From Spirochaetota bacterium (lineage in GTDB: Bacteria; Spirochaetota; Spirochaetia; Treponematales; UBA12059), in the NCBI GenBank assembly GCA_029565815.1, contig JAKQNL010000015.1, positions 1-5,213 on the forward strand: 5,213 nucleotides of DNA, given 5' to 3'. The translations under genes were made by a program, and so were the position numbers. A model generated the notes under the pieces. The model saw only the letters and a program-made list of their open reading frames with translations. It was not told where the DNA came from and made no database searches. Shown here piece by piece: positions 3,323 through 5,213 of the stretch (position 1 is its first letter; each line of letters begins with the position of its first letter).

Positions 3323-5213
3323 ATGCATCCAGACTACAAAGCGGAACTCAACCCGGAGCAATACGATGCCGTTACGACGGTAAACGGGCCTTTACTCATC
3401 ATAGCCGGCGCAGGCTCCGGGAAGACCCGCGTCATTACCTACCGCATCGCGTACATGCTGGATAAGGGGGTGCCCCAGTCGGCCATCCTTGCGCTTACGT
3501 TTACGAACAAAGCCGCCCGTGAAATGGCCGAGCGCGTAAAAAGCGTAACGGGGAAAAAGCTACAAAACCTTACCGTCAGCACCTTTCACTCCTTTGGCGT
3601 GAAGCTTTTGCGTAAAGAAATTCACCGCCTTGGCTGGAAAGAAAATTTTTCCATTTATGACGAGGTGGACCGGTCTCAGCTCATACGCGACTGTGCGCGC
3701 GAGGTTGGATTCCGTATGGACGGTTTTGACCCCAGTAAGGCTGGCATAGTGTTTTCGGATGTAAAAACCGGCCGGCAGTCCTGGGAAAACGACGCCGACG
3801 GCTACAAGAAAATCTTTGACGAATACCAAGCTTCGCTTAAGGCATGCAACGCCGTGGACTTTGACGACCTTATAGGCCTACCCATACGCATTCTGGAAAC
3901 CTGGCCGGAAGCCAGGGATGCTTGGCGGGATCGATACCGCTATATCATGATAGACGAGTTTCAGGACACTTCACTACAACAGTATAACCTTATGCGGCTT
4001 CTGGCCCTGGATAACCTCTGTGTGGTGGGCGATGACGACCAGTCCATATATTCCTGGCGCGGGGCTAATTATCAAAATATAATAAATTTCGAGGCCGACT
4101 GGCCGGAGCGGAAGACCATCACGCTGTACCGCAATTACCGATCTACCACAACCATCCTGGACGCAGCTAACAGCGTTATCCAGAACAACACAAACAGAAA
4201 GCCAAAAGACCTGGAAAGCCCCAATAAGGGCGGCGCTATCATAGAGCTATGTTCCGCCAAAGATGAGATGGAAGAAGGCCAGTTAATCGCTTCTATCATC
4301 AAGGAACTGCGCTTAACGGAAACCCTGCGCTACGACCAGTTTGGCGTACTGATACGGACAAACGCACTCACTCGCTACCTGGAGGAAGCTTTTTTGGAAG
4401 CGAATATTCCGTATCGGGTAACTGGTGGCCAAAGTTTTTTCCAGCGCAAGGAAATCAAGGATATCATTTCTTACCTCCGGGTTATCGCAAATCCAGAAGA
4501 CGATGTGAACCTCATACGCATCGTGAACGTGCCCAGGCGAGGCATGGGCAGGCGAGCGCTGGAAATGATAGGCGACATATCCAGAGCCAGAACCTGTTCC
4601 ATGCGCGAAGCCATGCAGGCTGTGCGCGACGGTCGCGATGATTTTCCCGAGCGTGGCAAGCAGGATGTGGATTCGTTTTTAAGCCTTATGGAATTTTTCC
4701 GGGACGAGTTTAAGGGCAAGCGCAACCTTGCTCAAAAAGTACGCAAGCTTGTGGACACCATCGACTACTGGGGCTACCTGGTTGCGGAAAACCAGCACAA
4801 CGACAAAATAGCAAAGTGGAAATTCCTCAATGTGGAAAGTCTCCTGCGCGGCATAGAAACCTGGGAAAACGACCCGGACAATCTGGATCCAAGCCTGTAT
4901 TCCTGGCTTAACCGCATTTCGCTTATCACGCGGGACGACCAGAACGAGGATGAATCGGGTAAGGTAAACCTGATGACCATACACGCAGCCAAGGGCCTGG
5001 AGTTCGATGTGGTGTTCATAGCCGGCTGTGAGGATGGCATCATACCCCACGCGCGTTCACTGGAAGAAGGCGAAGGCAATATGGAAGAAGAACGCAGGTT
5101 ATTCTACGTTGCCATTACCCGCGCCAGGCAACGGCTGTACATGACTATATGCCAGCAGCGCAGGCGCAACGCAATGCCCGTAGACTGTAACCCATCGCCG
5201 TTCATCCAGGAGA
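3323..5213 (+). CDS. rep: Rep/PcrA-type superfamily 1A DNA helicase (3' end outside window)
   Basis: An open frame of 630 codons runs from the ATG to the window edge with no stop codon. All UvrD-family motifs are present: Q motif LNPEQYDAV (9-17), Walker A AGAGSGKTR (28-36), Ia TFTNKAAREM (59-68), Ib STFHSFG (86-92), Walker B IDEFQDT (210-216), III GDDDQSIYSWRGA (236-248), IV NYRST (271-275), IVa GGQSFFQRKEIKD (368-380), V TIHAAKGLEFD (552-562) and VI VAITRAR (596-602). It is an ATP-driven 3'-5' ssDNA translocase that unwinds DNA and clears proteins at forks. LKACNAVDFDDLI, GDDDQSIYSWRGA and RIVNVPRRG are closer to E. coli Rep than to UvrD; PcrA is the alternative name. Motif VI is passed, so perhaps 30-100 residues are missing. 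The start gives the usual N-terminus but has a poor Shine-Dalgarno sequence (AAGG 14 nt away). It lies 10 nt after the membrane protein gene. Confidence 0.95.
   Translation, partial: MHPDYKAELNPEQYDAVTTVNGPLLIIAGAGSGKTRVITYRIAYMLDKGVPQSAILALTFTNKAAREMAERVKSVTGKKLQNLTVSTFHSFGVKLLRKEIHRLGWKENFSIYDEVDRSQLIRDCAREVGFRMDGFDPSKAGIVFSDVKTGRQSWENDADGYKKIFDEYQASLKACNAVDFDDLIGLPIRILETWPEARDAWRDRYRYIMIDEFQDTSLQQYNLMRLLALDNLCVVGDDDQSIYSWRGANYQNIINFEADWPERKTITLYRNYRSTTTILDAANSVIQNNTNRKPKDLESPNKGGAIIELCSAKDEMEEGQLIASIIKELRLTETLRYDQFGVLIRTNALTRYLEEAFLEANIPYRVTGGQSFFQRKEIKDIISYLRVIANPEDDVNLIRIVNVPRRGMGRRALEMIGDISRARTCSMREAMQAVRDGRDDFPERGKQDVDSFLSLMEFFRDEFKGKRNLAQKVRKLVDTIDYWGYLVAENQHNDKIAKWKFLNVESLLRGIETWENDPDNLDPSLYSWLNRISLITRDDQNEDESGKVNLMTIHAAKGLEFDVVFIAGCEDGIIPHARSLEEGEGNMEEERRLFYVAITRARQRLYMTICQQRRRNAMPVDCNPSPFIQE

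Noticed and set aside
3560..3829. Antisense frames inside the helicase gene (3560-3829, 4471-4725, 4679-5050, 4774-5079).
   Set aside because: The + strand helicase frame covers all of them with ordered family motifs, so they are shadows.
5103..5213. Possible truncation of the helicase because no stop codon is found.
   Set aside because: The window simply ends. The frame is intact past motif VI and into the NPSPFIQE segment that precedes the variable C-terminal part in this family.
1..5213. A new defence, mobile or secondary metabolism system.
   Set aside because: Every long open frame is a recognisable housekeeping gene, except the ZapB-like protein, whose context is cell division. I saw no transposase, integrase, toxin-antitoxin pair, direct-repeat array or attachment site.

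Overview
The window is a compact, single-direction stretch of bacterial housekeeping genes, all on the + strand, of moderately high G+C content. It holds eight protein genes, two of them cut by the window edges, with very little space between them. I find no mobile element, CRISPR array, tRNA or rRNA gene, and no sign of a defence or other accessory system. The best guess for the host is a spirochaete (Treponema/Spirochaeta side), mainly because the very short 62-residue omega-like protein, ending in a VVSLAMRHVLTKAIEYRFE-type sequence, looks like spirochaetal RpoZ. That assignment rests on remembered family resemblance and is moderate in confidence.

Region 1 (1-924) is the classic infC-rpmI-rplT translation cluster: the 3' end of the gene for initiation factor IF-3, then ribosomal proteins L35 and L20. 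Both gaps in this cluster carry G+C-rich inverted repeats. The strongest is an 8-bp stem followed by TTTT between rpmI and rplT, which looks like an attenuator or weak intrinsic terminator. Because L20 is a known autoregulator of this operon in other bacteria, these hairpins are the most interesting regulatory candidates here.

Region 2 (930-2784) is a tightly packed run joined to the ribosomal genes: a ZapB-like coiled-coil protein (GTG start 5 nt after rplT), zapA, rpoZ (overlapping zapA by ATGA) and miaA (overlapping rpoZ by 38 nt). It combines Z-ring assembly, an RNA polymerase accessory subunit and tRNA A37 prenylation. With region 1 this looks like one growth-linked operon covering translation, transcription and division.

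Region 3 (2785-5213) starts with a 48-nt gap that holds a hairpin and a possible -10 element, then a COG2426-type small integral membrane protein and, 10 nt later, a Rep/PcrA-type superfamily 1 DNA helicase that runs off the end of the window. The helicase frame is open and intact from its ATG to the last base, with all the main helicase motifs present. Neither gene in this region has a good Shine-Dalgarno sequence, unlike rpmI, rplT, zapA and rpoZ.

I looked for a previously undescribed system and did not find one. The points worth a second look are the hairpins around rpmI, the C-terminal LDIF-type tail of the ZapB-like protein, the nested translation starts, and the possible leaderless promoter before the membrane protein gene.
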